Shown here: positions 1 to 8,972 of the stretch, piece by piece
Layout: the number at the start of each line of letters is the position of its first letter
Numbering within the stretch: the stretch's first letter is position 1
Origin: an uncultured Oscillospiraceae bacterium
GTDB taxonomy: Bacteria; Bacillota; Clostridia; Oscillospirales; Acutalibacteraceae
DNA length: 64,000 nucleotides
Assembly: GCA_900540535.1 (NCBI GenBank)
Contig: UQGM01000005.1
Span: forward strand, 20,330-84,329
Reading direction: 5' to 3'
Program-made: the position numbers and the translations under genes
Notes under the pieces: model-generated
Database searches by the model: none
What the model was told of the DNA's origin: nothing
Seen by the model: the letters and a program-made list of their open reading frames with translations, nothing else

Positions 1-801
1 TGCATCTACCGCAGTCTGTGCGTTATATACCTGATGTTCGCCGATAAGGGGAATGAAAATCTCCATGTCCTTATAAACAGCCTTTGTGCCGCTCAGGTCA
101 CAGCTGAGTACTTTTATATCCTCGGGGCTGCTCTTTATATACACATTGCCCTTTTCTTCGGCGGTTTTGCGTATTATCTTTTCCGCCTTTTCATCCTGAC
201 GGCTAAAACATACCGTCACGCCGTTTTCTTTTATTATGCCGCTTTTTTCCGCTGCAATTTCCTCTACGGTATCACCCAGCACCGCCATATGGTCAAGGGA
301 AATTGACATAATAGCGCTCAAAAGGGGCGTTTTTATGATATTGGTTGAATCGAGTCTGCCGCCGAGTCCTACTTCGAGAACCACTACATCGCAGTTTTTG
401 TCAGCAAAGAATTTGAGAGCTGCCGCTGTTATGAACTCGAACTCCGTAGGCTGCAAATCCCTCATGGCTTGTTTTTCCGCCGCTGCTTTCACCTCAGCGG
501 TAATTTCGCAAAGCTCCTCTTCGCTTATCATCTCACCGTTTATCTGTATTCTCTCACGGAAATCGAACACATAGGGTGAAGTGAAAAGTCCCGTTTTATA
601 TCCTGCGCTTTTAAGTATCTCCGACATCATTGTGCAGAAAGAGCCTTTTCCGTTTGTGCCTGCAACGTGGACGAATTTAAGTTTATCCTGAGGTCTGCCC
701 AGCTCATCCAGCAAAGCAGACACCCGCTCCAAACCGGGGCGGGTGCCGAATTTAAGAAGTGAATGAATATAGCTGAGTGACCTTGTATATGGTGTTTCCA
801 T
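1..801 (-). CDS. folC: Bifunctional folylpolyglutamate/dihydrofolate synthase, 3' part outside the window
   Basis: Adds glutamate to dihydropteroate and/or tetrahydrofolates in the cytoplasm using ATP. The 267 visible residues start METPYTRSLSYIHSLLKFG, which is the usual FolC N-terminus. They carry the P-loop HVAGTNGKGS near residue 45, FTSPYVFDFRERI near 75, the VVLEVGLGGRLDSTN block near 140, and GEHQVYNAQTA at the window edge. About 160 residues of a usual ~430 lie beyond base 1. The ATG at 799-801 begins 31 bases after the valS stop on the same strand, so it is cotranscribed with valS, a common pairing in Firmicutes. Nothing looks broken in the visible part. Confidence 0.93.
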   Translation of the reverse strand, partial: METPYTRSLSYIHSLLKFGTRPGLERVSALLDELGRPQDKLKFVHVAGTNGKGSFCTMMSEILKSAGYKTGLFTSPYVFDFRERIQINGEMISEEELCEITAEVKAAAEKQAMRDLQPTEFEFITAAALKFFADKNCDVVVLEVGLGGRLDSTNIIKTPLLSAIMSISLDHMAVLGDTVEEIAAEKSGIIKENGVTVCFSRQDEKAEKIIRKTAEEKGNVYIKSSPEDIKVLSCDLSGTKAVYKDMEIFIPLIGEHQVYNAQTAVDA

Positions 802-832
802 AACTGTCACTGCCTGTCTGTTGTTTTATTAA

Positions 833-3457
833 TTAGCCGAGGCTTGCAATACTGTCTTTGAGCATTGCAATCTTATCCCTTAATTTCTCCGCAGCGTCAC
901 GCTGTCCCTGAACAACGTTTGCAGGAGCTTTATTTACAAAGTTCTCGTTTGAAAGCTTTGCGTCGATCTGGCTAAACTGCTTTTCAGCGGCTGCAAGCTC
1001 TTTATTGAGTCTTGCTCTCTCTGCTTCAAAGTCAATCAGCTCTGCCATGGGGATATAGATTCTTGCATCCTCGGTGATGATTGAAACAGCTGTTTCAAGG
1101 GAGAAATCTTTACCTACTGTAACTTCCGAAGCGGAAGCGAGCTTCTGCATAAATACAGCGCCCGTTCTGAAAGTATCCTCAGAAGCGGTTTCGATAAACA
1201 GCTGAGCCTTTCTTGAGGGAGGAACATTCATCTCTGCTCTGCGGTTACGGATAGCCTTAATAGCAGCCATGATCTTTTCCATTTCGCTCTCTTCTGCGGG
1301 GAAGTTTCTGCTTTCATCGTACTTATCCCAGGGTGAAAGCATTATTGTCTCACCGTCGTGGGGAAGAGTCTGCCAGATTTCCTCTGTGATGAAGGGCATA
1401 AAGGGATGAAGAAGCTTAAGTGTGCCGCTCATTACATAGATAAGAACTGCTTTGACTGTTTCCTTTGCCTCTTTATCTTCGCCGTTAAGACGGATTTTAG
1501 CAAGCTCGATATACCAGTCGCAGAAGATATCCCAAATGAAGTCGTAGAGCTTCTGAACTGCAAGTCCAAGCTCAAACTTATCGAGAGATTCTGTAACGTC
1601 ACGTACAAGCTTATTGTAAAGGCTGATAATCCACTTATCCTCAATTGCGAGGTTTTCGGGAATATAGGGAGCCTTCTCGTCGCCGGAAAGGTTCATGAGA
1701 ATAAATCTTGCAGCGTTCCAGATTTTATTTGCAAAGTTACGGCTTGCCTCAACTCTCTCATCAGAGAAACGCATATCGTTTCCGGGGCTGTTGCCTGTGG
1801 CAAGAGTGAATCTGAGAGCATCTGCGCCGTATTTATCTATAATCTCAAGGGGATCAATACCGTTTCCGAGAGATTTTGACATCTTTCTGCCCTGTGAGTC
1901 ACGTACAAGTCCGTGGATGAGAACAGTATCAAAGGGAGCCTTGCCTGTCTGCTCGATTCCTGAGAACATCATTCTCATAACCCAGAAAGGAATAATATCA
2001 TAACCTGTTACAAGGGTATTTGTGGGATAGTAATGCTTAAGTTCCTCGGTATTGTCTGGCCAGCCTAAAGTTGAGAAAGGCCAGAGAGCCGAAGAGAACC
2101 ATGTATCCAGAGTATCGGGATCCTGATGAATATGCTCGCTGCCGCAATGAGCGCACTTTTCGGGAGCAGTTCTTGCAACAGTGATTTCGCCGCAGTCATC
2201 GCAGTACCATGCGGGAATACGGTGACCCCACCAGAGCTGACGGGAAATACACCAGTCACGGATATTCTCAAGCCAGTGGAAATATACCTTTTCAAATCTC
2301 TGAGGAATGAACTTTGTTTCGCCGTTCTTAACAGCGTCAATTGCGGGACCTGCAAGAGGCTTCATCTTTACAAACCACTGCTTTGAAACTCTCGGTTCAA
2401 CAACTGTTGAGCAGCGGTAGCAGGTTCCGACATTATGGGAGTAATCCTCAATTCTTACAAGAGCGCCCTCTGCCTCAAGCGCCTTGACGATTGCCTTACG
2501 TGCAGTCATTGTATCCATACCTGCAAACTCGGGATAATCGTCAACAATTTTAGCGTCGGGAGTAAGAACATTGATAACCTCAAGGTTATGGCGAAGACCG
2601 ACCTCGAAGTCGTTGGGGTCATGGGCAGGTGTGATTTTAACAACGCCTGTTCCGAAATCCATCTCAACGTATTCGTCGGCAACAACGGGAATTTCTCTGT
2701 GAACAATGGGAAGAATAAGAGTCTTGCCCACAAGATCACGATATCTTTCATCGTTGGGGTTGACCGCTACGGCAGTATCGCCTAAAAGTGTTTCAGGCCT
2801 TGTGGTTGCAAGCTCAAGGTATCCGCTGCCATCCTTGAAGGGATAGCGAAGATGCCAGAAATGACCTGCTTTCTCCTCATACTCAACCTCAGCATCGGAA
2901 ATCGAAGTAAGGCAATGAGGACACCAGTTGATGATTCTTTCGCCTCTGTATATAAGTCCCTTTTCATAAAGGTGAACGAAAACTTCATTGACAGCCTTGC
3001 TGCATCCTTCATCCATTGTGAAGCGCTCTCTGTCCCAGTCGCAGGAGGAGCCCATCTTTTTAAGCTGCTCAATAATTCTTCCGCCGTACTGGGCTTTCCA
3101 CTCCCATGCACGCTTTAAAAAGCCGTCTCTGCCGATATCGTCCTTTGTAATGCCCTCTTTGCGCATTGCCTCAACAATCTTTGCCTCTGTTGCAATTGAA
3201 GCATGGTCTGTACCGGGAAGCCAAAGTGTATCAAAGCCTGCCATTCTGTGATAGCGGATAAGAATATCCTGAAGGGTGTTGTCAAGAGCATGTCCCATAT
3301 GAAGCTGACCTGTGATATTCGGTGGGGGCATAACTATTGTATAAGGTTTTTTATCCTTGTCCAAAGGTGCATGAAAATAACCGCCGTCAAGCCATGAACG
3401 GTAAAGTCTATCTTCAACCTCGGAGGGATTGTATTTTGTTGCAAGTTCCTTTGCCAT
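833..3457 (-). CDS. valS: Valine--tRNA ligase
   Basis: Charges tRNA-Val with valine in the cytoplasm and edits mischarged threonine. The 874-residue class Ia synthetase is full length. It has the HIGH signature as QLHMGHAL near residue 50, the inserted editing domain ([17 protein letters not shown] near 220), the KMSKS loop [11 protein letters not shown] near 526, an anticodon-binding domain, and the C-terminal coiled-coil arm ([16 protein letters not shown] onward) typical of ValRS. A GGGAGG site precedes the ATG by nine bases. It is first in an operon with folC. The leader is only about 60 bases, so no T-box can be present, unlike alaS in the same window. Confidence 0.97.
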   Translation of the reverse strand: MAKELATKYNPSEVEDRLYRSWLDGGYFHAPLDKDKKPYTIVMPPPNITGQLHMGHALDNTLQDILIRYHRMAGFDTLWLPGTDHASIATEAKIVEAMRKEGITKDDIGRDGFLKRAWEWKAQYGGRIIEQLKKMGSSCDWDRERFTMDEGCSKAVNEVFVHLYEKGLIYRGERIINWCPHCLTSISDAEVEYEEKAGHFWHLRYPFKDGSGYLELATTRPETLLGDTAVAVNPNDERYRDLVGKTLILPIVHREIPVVADEYVEMDFGTGVVKITPAHDPNDFEVGLRHNLEVINVLTPDAKIVDDYPEFAGMDTMTARKAIVKALEAEGALVRIEDYSHNVGTCYRCSTVVEPRVSKQWFVKMKPLAGPAIDAVKNGETKFIPQRFEKVYFHWLENIRDWCISRQLWWGHRIPAWYCDDCGEITVARTAPEKCAHCGSEHIHQDPDTLDTWFSSALWPFSTLGWPDNTEELKHYYPTNTLVTGYDIIPFWVMRMMFSGIEQTGKAPFDTVLIHGLVRDSQGRKMSKSLGNGIDPLEIIDKYGADALRFTLATGNSPGNDMRFSDERVEASRNFANKIWNAARFILMNLSGDEKAPYIPENLAIEDKWIISLYNKLVRDVTESLDKFELGLAVQKLYDFIWDIFCDWYIELAKIRLNGEDKEAKETVKAVLIYVMSGTLKLLHPFMPFITEEIWQTLPHDGETIMLSPWDKYDESRNFPAEESEMEKIMAAIKAIRNRRAEMNVPPSRKAQLFIETASEDTFRTGAVFMQKLASASEVTVGKDFSLETAVSIITEDARIYIPMAELIDFEAERARLNKELAAAEKQFSQIDAKLSNENFVNKAPANVVQGQRDAAEKLRDKIAMLKDSIASLG

Positions 3458-3522
3458 TTACGGATTCCTCCCTAAAGCTTGTTTATACCGATTTTGTATC
3501 GTTTCAAACGTATAACTAATAT

Positions 3523-3550
3523 ATTATACAATAGAGCCTGCTTTTGTCAA
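3523..3550 (-). promoter_or_regulatory. valS-folC promoter
   Basis: On the minus strand, TTGACA (3545-3550) and TATAAT (3523-3528) are separated by 16 bases. This is a near-perfect vegetative promoter about 65 bases upstream of the valS ATG. Confidence 0.85.
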
Positions 3551-3575
3551 GAATTGCAGCAAAGCATCAGAATGA

Positions 3576-3610
3576 GAAAAAGAAAGGAGTCTGCACAAAA
3601 CACAGACTCC
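3576..3610 (-). terminator. Rho-independent terminator of the 54-residue membrane protein gene
   Basis: A perfect 8-bp stem, GGAGTCTG with CAGACTCC (3586-3593 and 3603-3610), has a 9-base loop. On the minus strand it is followed by a T-rich tail, TTTCTTTTTCTC. It sits 19 bases after the stop of the small gene and insulates it from the valS promoter. Confidence 0.8.
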
Positions 3611-3628
3611 CTATAATTGAAATTTATT

Positions 3629-3793
3629 TCAGTCCTTTTTAATCAGTCCCTTTACTATTAAATAGAGACTTATAAGGAAACATACCGCAGCTCCAACCGC
3701 TCCGGAAACGGAATTTCCTCCCATAAAAATGACGCATATTCCGGCAAGAACAAGGAAGTATATTCCCAAAAGCATTATTTTAACCGATTTCAT
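3629..3793 (-). CDS. Small two-helix membrane protein, 54 residues, function unknown
   Basis: The protein begins MKSVKIMLLGIYFLVLAGIC and ends in a second hydrophobic helix followed by KGLIKKD. It therefore has two predicted membrane segments (about residues 4-24 and 29-48) joined by a short Gly/Ser turn, with Lys at both ends, like a helical hairpin with both ends on the cytoplasmic side. A good ribosome site (AGGTGG) lies about eight bases before the ATG, and a strong terminator follows the stop, so this is a real gene despite its size. The family is not recognised. It lies downstream of the AT-rich secreted-protein gene on the same strand, 19 bases from that gene's stop, and may share its transcript. 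Confidence 0.65.
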   Translation of the reverse strand: MKSVKIMLLGIYFLVLAGICVIFMGGNSVSGAVGAAVCFLISLYLIVKGLIKKD

Positions 3794-3812
3794 GTTACAA
3801 GCCACCTATCTT

Positions 3813-4898
3813 TTATACATAATCGTAAATAGACAAAGTTTCTCCATAATACTCATCCAGTATACCAAATACCGAGAAATCTACAGAACCAGATGTAAAA
3901 TTAACCGATAAATCTGGTCCAACACATTTATGACCATAAGCTGCCTGTATTCCTCCATCTGTATTATACAACGAACATTGAAATCTTAAATATGCAGTTA
4001 TATAATAATCAAAATCATGCGCTTCGCTACCTGAATATGTTGATTCAAACATATTAAATCTTAATGCAACACCTCCTACTCCTGTTGAATATTCAAAGGA
4101 AATATCATCAGGATTATTAGAACCTGAAAATTTATAAATTTCATTATTTACGTAGTGTCTAGAAATCAAAGCTCCATCAGAAACCCTATATTCCTTACTT
4201 AATTCATAAAAATATCCACAATCATCATAACTATTATCATATGTTGCTGTACTTGCTATTGCCAAAACATCTTGAGTTTTAAAAAAAGGTTCCTTTAACC
4301 AAAGTGCCTCAGCAGAAACGATATAATAAGATCTATCAGCTTTTTCTCCACCTACTGCATAAGCAGTAGTAGTAAGTCTTAAATAACCGTTTTTTGAATC
4401 TGTTACTATTGTATTCTTGTCTTCGTATATTGAACTGATGGTATTATTTATCCTAGCGAAATACTCACCATCGACAGTTAAATTGTCTAAAGTTATAAGC
4501 TCATTGGCAACGTCACATTTTGATAAATATACTTGCTGACCATTAGGTTTTAACTTTATATAATTTGTTGTTTGAATACAATCTGTAAATGTTAACGCTT
4601 CAAGTATCTTGTCTTCCGGAAGTCGAGCAATTACACTTTCACTTTCACCAATACATCTATAGATCAATTTGGACACTTCAACATTTGAAAGAGTCGGATA
4701 TTTTTTACGTAATTTATTATTTAACGTGTCAATTTTTTTAATATTTTTTATTTCGCTTCCACTTTTATTTGTATAGCATGATATTTCAAGATATTCTTTA
4801 GCTAGTTGATTTACATTTATACTTTCAACTGATGTATCCATTGATAATGCAGTTGCTGAAATACAAAACGAAAACATAAAAGCGAAAGTAAAGAACAT
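3813..4898 (-). CDS. Secreted hypothetical protein, AT-rich, start region out of frame with its ribosome site
   Basis: The 361-residue frame opens MFFTFAFMFSFCISATALSM, a hydrophobic stretch ending in an ATA-like signal peptidase site but lacking the usual basic N-terminus. No ribosome site precedes it. A perfect AGGAGG plus ATG sits 29 bases upstream (ATG at 4925-4927) in another frame. Adding one A to the run of six (4919-4924) would join the two and give MKKTYVIVLSMFFTFAFMFS, a textbook signal peptide. The mature part is polar, rich in Tyr, Asn, Ser and Asp, with only a few Cys. No domain was recognised; it may be an extracellular beta-rich protein. Base composition is clearly more AT-rich than neighbouring housekeeping genes, suggesting recent acquisition. 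Either the gene is frameshifted or phase-variable, or the sequence has a one-base error. Confidence 0.6.
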   Translation of the reverse strand: MFFTFAFMFSFCISATALSMDTSVESINVNQLAKEYLEISCYTNKSGSEIKNIKKIDTLNNKLRKKYPTLSNVEVSKLIYRCIGESESVIARLPEDKILEALTFTDCIQTTNYIKLKPNGQQVYLSKCDVANELITLDNLTVDGEYFARINNTISSIYEDKNTIVTDSKNGYLRLTTTAYAVGGEKADRSYYIVSAEALWLKEPFFKTQDVLAIASTATYDNSYDDCGYFYELSKEYRVSDGALISRHYVNNEIYKFSGSNNPDDISFEYSTGVGGVALRFNMFESTYSGSEAHDFDYYITAYLRFQCSLYNTDGGIQAAYGHKCVGPDLSVNFTSGSVDFSVFGILDEYYGETLSIYDYV

Positions 4899-4927
4899 AG
4901 AAAGTACAATAACATATGTTTTTTCAT

Positions 4928-5286
4928 AAAAAACCTCCTAACATGTATTTAATTAGCCCATAAGCACTTTTAAAATTTAAAACGATATGTATGAATAAAA
5001 AAATATCCACACATACCAATAAAAAGAAATTTCAAACAGCACCTTTTACACATACAACATCCGCCCTTAAAAGCAACATAAATAAAAAATAAAAAAGTAA
5101 TATGATTTTATTGTTTGTTTTGCTTATGTATAATTATACTATAATTATATTATCTCGTAAAGATACACTCTAAACTTTGATTAAAATGCAAGATTTGCAA
5201 TTTGATATTGCAAAAATCTTTTCATTGTGATAGAATATGCAAGGTTTAGCAAAATTTTTGAATAATTTTCTGGGAGGATCAGCACA
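4928..5286. other. AT-rich intergenic region between divergent genes
   Basis: About 360 bases between the secreted-protein gene (minus) and the aminotransferase gene (plus). The plus-side end carries the aminotransferase promoter. Near 5125-5150 there are several TATAAT-like boxes on the minus strand that could drive a roughly 200-base leader toward the secreted-protein gene. Within that leader a 27-codon minus-strand frame (4970-5053, starting MCKRCCLKFLF) has only a weak GGGCGG site, so I do not call it a gene. No other structure was seen. Confidence 0.5.
5208..5236 (+). promoter_or_regulatory. Aminotransferase promoter
   Basis: TTGCAA (5208-5213) and TAGAAT (5231-5236) are spaced by 17 bases, 50 bases upstream of the aminotransferase ATG. 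Confidence 0.65.
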
Positions 5287-6564
5287 ATGGCAGTGTATGA
5301 AAAAATGTCAGCGGCAGAGCTTGTCGCTCTCGAAAAAGAGCTTTCAAAGGAATATGAAAGCTTCAAAGCAAAAAATCTCAAACTTGATATGTCCAGAGGT
5401 AAGCCCGGCGCAGATCAGCTTGATATCACAAACGAGCTTTTAAACTCAGTTAATGAGCAGAGCGGTTACTGCGATGAAACCGGCTTCGACTGCCGCAACT
5501 ACGGCGTTCTCGACGGTATCCCCGAGTGCAAAAGACTTTTTGCTGAAATTCTTGAAGTTGAGCCTAAAAACATCATCGTCGGCGGCAACTCCAGCCTTAA
5601 CATGATGTTCGACTATATCGCTCAGTGCATGACTCACGGCGCAGGCGCAGAACCCTGGTGCAAACAGGGCAAAATCAAATTCCTCTGCCCCGCTCCCGGA
5701 TATGACAGACATTTCGGCATTCTCGAATACTTCGGCATCGAAATGATCACCGTTCCCATGAAAGAGGACGGCCCCGACATGGATATCATCGAAGAAAACG
5801 TTAAAGATCCTTCCGTTAAAGGTATGTTCTGTGTACCAAAATACTCAAACCCTGAGGGAAAAACTTTCTCAGAAGAGGTTGTAAAGAGAATCGCTGCTCT
5901 TAAACCTGCAGCAAAGGATTTCAGAATTATGTGGGATAACGCTTACTGCGTACACCATATTTCCGAAAACCACGACGAGCTTCTCAACATCTTCCCCCTT
6001 TGTAGAGAGAACAACAACTCAGACATGGTTATAGAGTTTACTTCAACTTCTAAAATCACATTCCCCGGCGCCGGCGTTGCAGCTCTTGCAGCTTCCGACA
6101 ACAACATCGCAATGATTAAAAAGCGTATGGCAATGCAGACAATCGGCTACGATAAGCTCAATCAGCTTCGCCATGCAAGATACTTTAAGGATGCAAATGG
6201 CGTAAATGAATACATGAAGCGCCATGCAGCAATTCTTGCTCCTAAGTTCCAGGCTGTTCTCGACTGTCTTGAAAGCAATCTCGGCCCGGCAGGCGTTGCA
6301 AAGTGGACTAAGCCCAACGGCGGTTACTTCATCAGCCTTGATGTTATGGACGGCTGTGCAAAAGAAGTTGCAGCTCTTTGCTCACAGGCAGGAGTTAACC
6401 TCACCCCCGCAGGAGCTACCTACCCCTACGGCAACGATCCCAGAGACCGCAATATAAGAATTGCTCCCTCCTATCCTCCCGTTGATGAGCTTAAACTTGC
6501 AGCAGAGCTTCTCTGCCTTTGCGTAAAGCTTGTAAGCGTAAGAAAGCTTATTGAAGAAAACTGA
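5287..6564 (+). CDS. PLP-dependent aminotransferase of the Aminotran_MocR (PF12897) group, probably aspartate aminotransferase
   Basis: Fold-type I PLP enzyme, 425 residues and full length for this group. Visible landmarks are LDMSRGKPGADQLD near residue 33, which is diagnostic of PF12897, NYGVLDGIPECK near 72, GNSSLNMMFDY (cofactor phosphate region), VPKYSNPEGKTFS, WDNAYCVHH, and the PLP lysine in TSTSKITFPGAG (K256). A C-terminal arginine block NIRIAPSYPP would bind the substrate carboxylate. Characterised members, such as the corynebacterial aspartate aminotransferase, convert aspartate plus 2-oxoglutarate to oxaloacetate plus glutamate; the substrate here is inferred from family. A GGGAGG site precedes the ATG. 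It is transcribed alone, with its own promoter and terminator. Confidence 0.85.
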   Translation: MAVYEKMSAAELVALEKELSKEYESFKAKNLKLDMSRGKPGADQLDITNELLNSVNEQSGYCDETGFDCRNYGVLDGIPECKRLFAEILEVEPKNIIVGGNSSLNMMFDYIAQCMTHGAGAEPWCKQGKIKFLCPAPGYDRHFGILEYFGIEMITVPMKEDGPDMDIIEENVKDPSVKGMFCVPKYSNPEGKTFSEEVVKRIAALKPAAKDFRIMWDNAYCVHHISENHDELLNIFPLCRENNNSDMVIEFTSTSKITFPGAGVAALAASDNNIAMIKKRMAMQTIGYDKLNQLRHARYFKDANGVNEYMKRHAAILAPKFQAVLDCLESNLGPAGVAKWTKPNGGYFISLDVMDGCAKEVAALCSQAGVNLTPAGATYPYGNDPRDRNIRIAPSYPPVDELKLAAELLCLCVKLVSVRKLIEEN

Positions 6565-6580
6565 AAATAACCCATAAAGG

Positions 6581-6612
6581 AAGGGACTGCTTCGGCAGTC
6601 CCTTTTGTTTTT
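6581..6612 (+). terminator. Terminator of the aminotransferase gene
   Basis: A perfect 10-bp stem AAGGGACTGC/GCAGTCCCTT around a TTCG tetraloop (6581-6604) is followed by TTTGTTTTT. It begins 17 bases after the stop codon. The stem could also work for the converging minus-strand gene. Confidence 0.9.
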
Positions 6613-6636
6613 ATATACAGTCAATTATTGATGATT

Positions 6637-7008
6637 TTAAGACAGCACATCTTCAATAAGTTTTATCATATCCCTGTCCGCTTTATACATCAGGCCGCCG
6701 CTTTCCAAAAGTTCGGAATTTTTAACGATAACTTCCTTTTCTCTGCTGCCGGATGAAAAAGTTATTTTATACTCATATCCCGCAGTAAAAATTCTGATAC
6801 CCGAAACACCGGCATCGGTTTCGGAAAGCTCTTTAATAAAAACAGCTTTCGTTTCTTCATCCAAAACAAATTCTTCTCCTGTGTTTCCACTTTGAATTTG
6901 GATTTTTTCCGCTTCCTCCGGAAACGGTGAACTTACTGCAATTACGGCTCCTGCCACAACTGCCGCTGCTAAAACTATTAAAATTATAATTATAAATTTT
7001 TTCTTCAC
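6637..7008 (-). CDS. Membrane-anchored or secreted hypothetical protein, 123 residues
   Basis: The N-terminus MKKKFIIIILIVLAAAVVAG is a basic end plus a single hydrophobic helix (residues 5-26), so the remaining ~97 residues are exported, either anchored or cleaved. The exported part is acidic, with alternating charged and hydrophobic residues (YEYKITFSSGSREKEVIV), suggesting a small beta-rich domain. No family recognised. The start is GTG at 7008, supported by AAGGAG eight bases upstream. It follows the four-helix protein gene (7076-7483) by 67 bases on the same strand and probably shares its transcript. Confidence 0.65.
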   Translation of the reverse strand: MKKKFIIIILIVLAAAVVAGAVIAVSSPFPEEAEKIQIQSGNTGEEFVLDEETKAVFIKELSETDAGVSGIRIFTAGYEYKITFSSGSREKEVIVKNSELLESGGLMYKADRDMIKLIEDVLS

Positions 7009-7075
7009 CGCAAAGACTCCTTCCCCTTAAATTGAAAGTTCATCTCTTAAGATTCAAGAAAGGAGGAAACAAAGA

Positions 7076-7483
7076 TTAAATACTTTCCCTCTTTTTCACG
7101 CTCAGTGCCAGAATGAAAATAACGGCTAAAAGTGCTGTAATTGCCGCTGCACAGACGCCATAAAATCTGAATCCCAATCCCATTAAAAACGGCACAAAGG
7201 AAATAACTGCTGCTAAACCTGATAGAGTTGCAAGTGCTTTATTAAGCTTTTTACTTTTTCGGAAACAAAGTATTATACACAAAACGAGAATCACACAGGA
7301 AAGAACTGCCGTAATAAGGGGAGAAAAATTAGCATAGCCAAAAGGTCTTAAATCAAAATAGGAATATGTCTCTCTGTACTCAGTTACACCGTCAGAAAAT
7401 ACACAGACTGCGCCATAAGGCAAGATTTCAAGAATTAAAGTCAGAATCGATAAAACAGTCATGGCTATTTTTCTTTTGAACAT
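7076..7483 (-). CDS. Four-helix membrane protein, 135 residues, function unknown
   Basis: Starts MFKRKIAMTVLSILTLILE and has four hydrophobic segments: near residues 6-27, 52-75, 84-104 and 108-130. Short basic loops (RKSKKLNK, KKRESI) put the loop and the C-terminus inside. An outside loop with Tyr, Glu and Arg follows the first helix. I place the start at the ATG at 7483, because AAGGAG is eight bases before it; a GTG nine bases further upstream overlaps that ribosome site. Family not recognised. A TATAAT box lies upstream near 7575 on this strand, but its -35 is weak. Confidence 0.65.
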   Translation of the reverse strand: MFKRKIAMTVLSILTLILEILPYGAVCVFSDGVTEYRETYSYFDLRPFGYANFSPLITAVLSCVILVLCIILCFRKSKKLNKALATLSGLAAVISFVPFLMGLGFRFYGVCAAAITALLAVIFILALSVKKRESI

Positions 7484-7701
7484 GAAAAACACTCCTTCCA
7501 GATGTCATTTAATGTATCAATAAATTTTTGCAGCACCGCTTGTGTATTTGCACATAAAAATAAATATTATACCTATTTTTTATCATAATTATTATACATC
7601 AAATAATTAATAAAGCAATCCCGATACACTTTCATATATTAAATCCTACATTTTACAATTTATGTACTTTAAATTATAAATCTAACTATTGCACATAAAA
7701 A

Positions 7702-7723
7702 GGAACTGTTTAAAAACAGCTCC
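7702..7723 (-). terminator. Terminator of the 89-residue membrane protein gene
   Basis: On the minus strand, GGAGCTGTTT pairs with AAACAGTTCC and is followed by TTTTTATG. It begins about 30 bases after the stop at 7754. Confidence 0.75.
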
Positions 7724-7753
7724 CTTTGTGATAAAATAATTTAAATTAATTAT

Positions 7754-8023
7754 TTACTTTTTCATCCACTGGGCAAAAACAGCCGAAAATAGAAAGAGTC
7801 CGAAAGTTCTCTTTATACACTGCACAAGCTCATCACGGATTATTATTGTACTGTGGAACTCAGTATAAACTCCCGCTATGCCAGAAAGAATAAATGCGGC
7901 TGAAAGCATAACAGTAACGGATATTATCCCCCATTTTAAAATAAACCTTGTAACGGGAGTAAGGGTATTGAAAGTATCCGCAAAAAAATCTTTGACTTTA
8001 TGTAATATACACATTCTGATCAC
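7754..8023 (-). CDS. Small membrane protein, about 86-89 residues, function unknown
   Basis: Two hydrophobic segments (ILKWGIISVTVMLSAAFIL near residue 30 and TFGLFLFSAVFAQW near 72) flank a polar stretch. The N-terminal VKDFFADTFNTLTPVTRFI is amphipathic. The start is uncertain: a GTG at 8023 or an ATG at 8014, neither with a convincing ribosome site. A strong terminator just downstream supports transcription. It is transcribed away from the TIM-barrel gene at 8092. Family not recognised. Confidence 0.5.
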   Translation of the reverse strand: MIRMCILHKVKDFFADTFNTLTPVTRFILKWGIISVTVMLSAAFILSGIAGVYTEFHSTIIIRDELVQCIKRTFGLFLFSAVFAQWMKK

Positions 8024-8091
8024 CGATTACATTTTATTATAAGCAACAAGCCGACGGCAACGGCAAATTTTTTCCATAGGAGGAAGCAGCA

Positions 8092-8871
8092 ATGAAAATC
8101 GGAGCATCATCCGCCTGTTTTTATCCCCTTGAAACCGAAAAATCAATAAAAGCTTTAGGCGAACTGGGATTTGAGCTTGCTGAAATTTTCGTCAATGCGG
8201 AATGTGAGCTGAGCGGAAAAATATTTGAAGAAATAAAATCCACTGCCGACCACTACGGAATTTCATTTACTTCAATGCATCCGTTTACCTCTTTTGCGGA
8301 ATCAAATATGCTTTTCAGCGCATATAAACGACGCTTTACTGACGGACTCGAGTTTTGCAAAAAATATTTTGATGCATGTAATAAGCTTGATATCGGTATT
8401 CTTGTAATTCACGGATGCAAAAAGAGATATCCAATATCAGATGAGGAATATTTTGAAAGATTCGGTATTCTCTGCGAAAATGCCGCCCGGTTCGGGATTA
8501 TCACCGCACAGGAAAATGTCGTCGACTTTAAAAGTGAATCGCCGGAATTTCTCTCAAGAATGCGTTTGGCTTTGGGAGACAAATTCAAAATGGTATTCGA
8601 TATAAAACAATCAGTAAGAACCGGGATTGAACCCATACCCTTTGCAAAAGAATTTTCAAAAGATATAATTCATCTGCATCTGAGTGATTATACAGATGAA
8701 CTCATATGTATTCCTCCCGGAAAGGGAAACTTCGATTTCGCCGCTCTTTCAGCAGTTATGAAAGAGGCCGGATACAAAGGTGCAGGAGTTATTGAGCTAT
8801 ACAATAACGGATACAAACAACCCCAAGAAATAGCCGAAAGCAAAAAATATCTTCAGAAAATAGGATTTTGA
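8092..8871 (+). CDS. Sugar phosphate isomerase/epimerase-like TIM-barrel protein (AP_endonuc_2 superfamily)
   Basis: A 259-residue cytoplasmic protein of the PF01261 xylose-isomerase-like barrel. It starts MKIGASSACFYPLETEKSI and shows the superfamily's metal-ligand strands: LAEIFVN, SFTSMHPF, IGILVIHGC, ITAQENV (Glu ligand), MVFDIKQ (Asp ligand), IIHLHLSDY (His ligand) and GAGVIELYNN (final Glu). Such proteins are usually divalent-metal isomerases or epimerases of sugars or inositols, and the exact substrate cannot be read from sequence. TAGGAGG lies about nine bases before the ATG. It stands alone upstream of nrdR, which has its own promoter. Confidence 0.8.
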   Translation: MKIGASSACFYPLETEKSIKALGELGFELAEIFVNAECELSGKIFEEIKSTADHYGISFTSMHPFTSFAESNMLFSAYKRRFTDGLEFCKKYFDACNKLDIGILVIHGCKKRYPISDEEYFERFGILCENAARFGIITAQENVVDFKSESPEFLSRMRLALGDKFKMVFDIKQSVRTGIEPIPFAKEFSKDIIHLHLSDYTDELICIPPGKGNFDFAALSAVMKEAGYKGAGVIELYNNGYKQPQEIAESKKYLQKIGF

Positions 8872-8899
8872 TTACATTGTGACTTTTATAAACTATATC

Positions 8900-8928
8900 T
8901 TGTGTTTTTTCTCTGCTTTTGTTATAAT
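8900..8928 (+). promoter_or_regulatory. nrdR promoter
   Basis: TTGTGT (8900-8905) and TATAAT (8923-8928) are separated by exactly 17 bases, 44 bases before the nrdR ATG. Confidence 0.75.
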
Positions 8929-8972
8929 AATGCCGACATATAAGTAAATTTAAGAGGAGCGGATGTGATTAA

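Noticed and set aside
1358..1879. 173-codon frame antisense to valS
   Set aside because: Shadow of valS coding sequence; no ribosome site and no recognisable protein.
3458..3545. Search for a T-box before valS
   Set aside because: Leader of only about 60 bases after a consensus promoter and no GGTGG signature.
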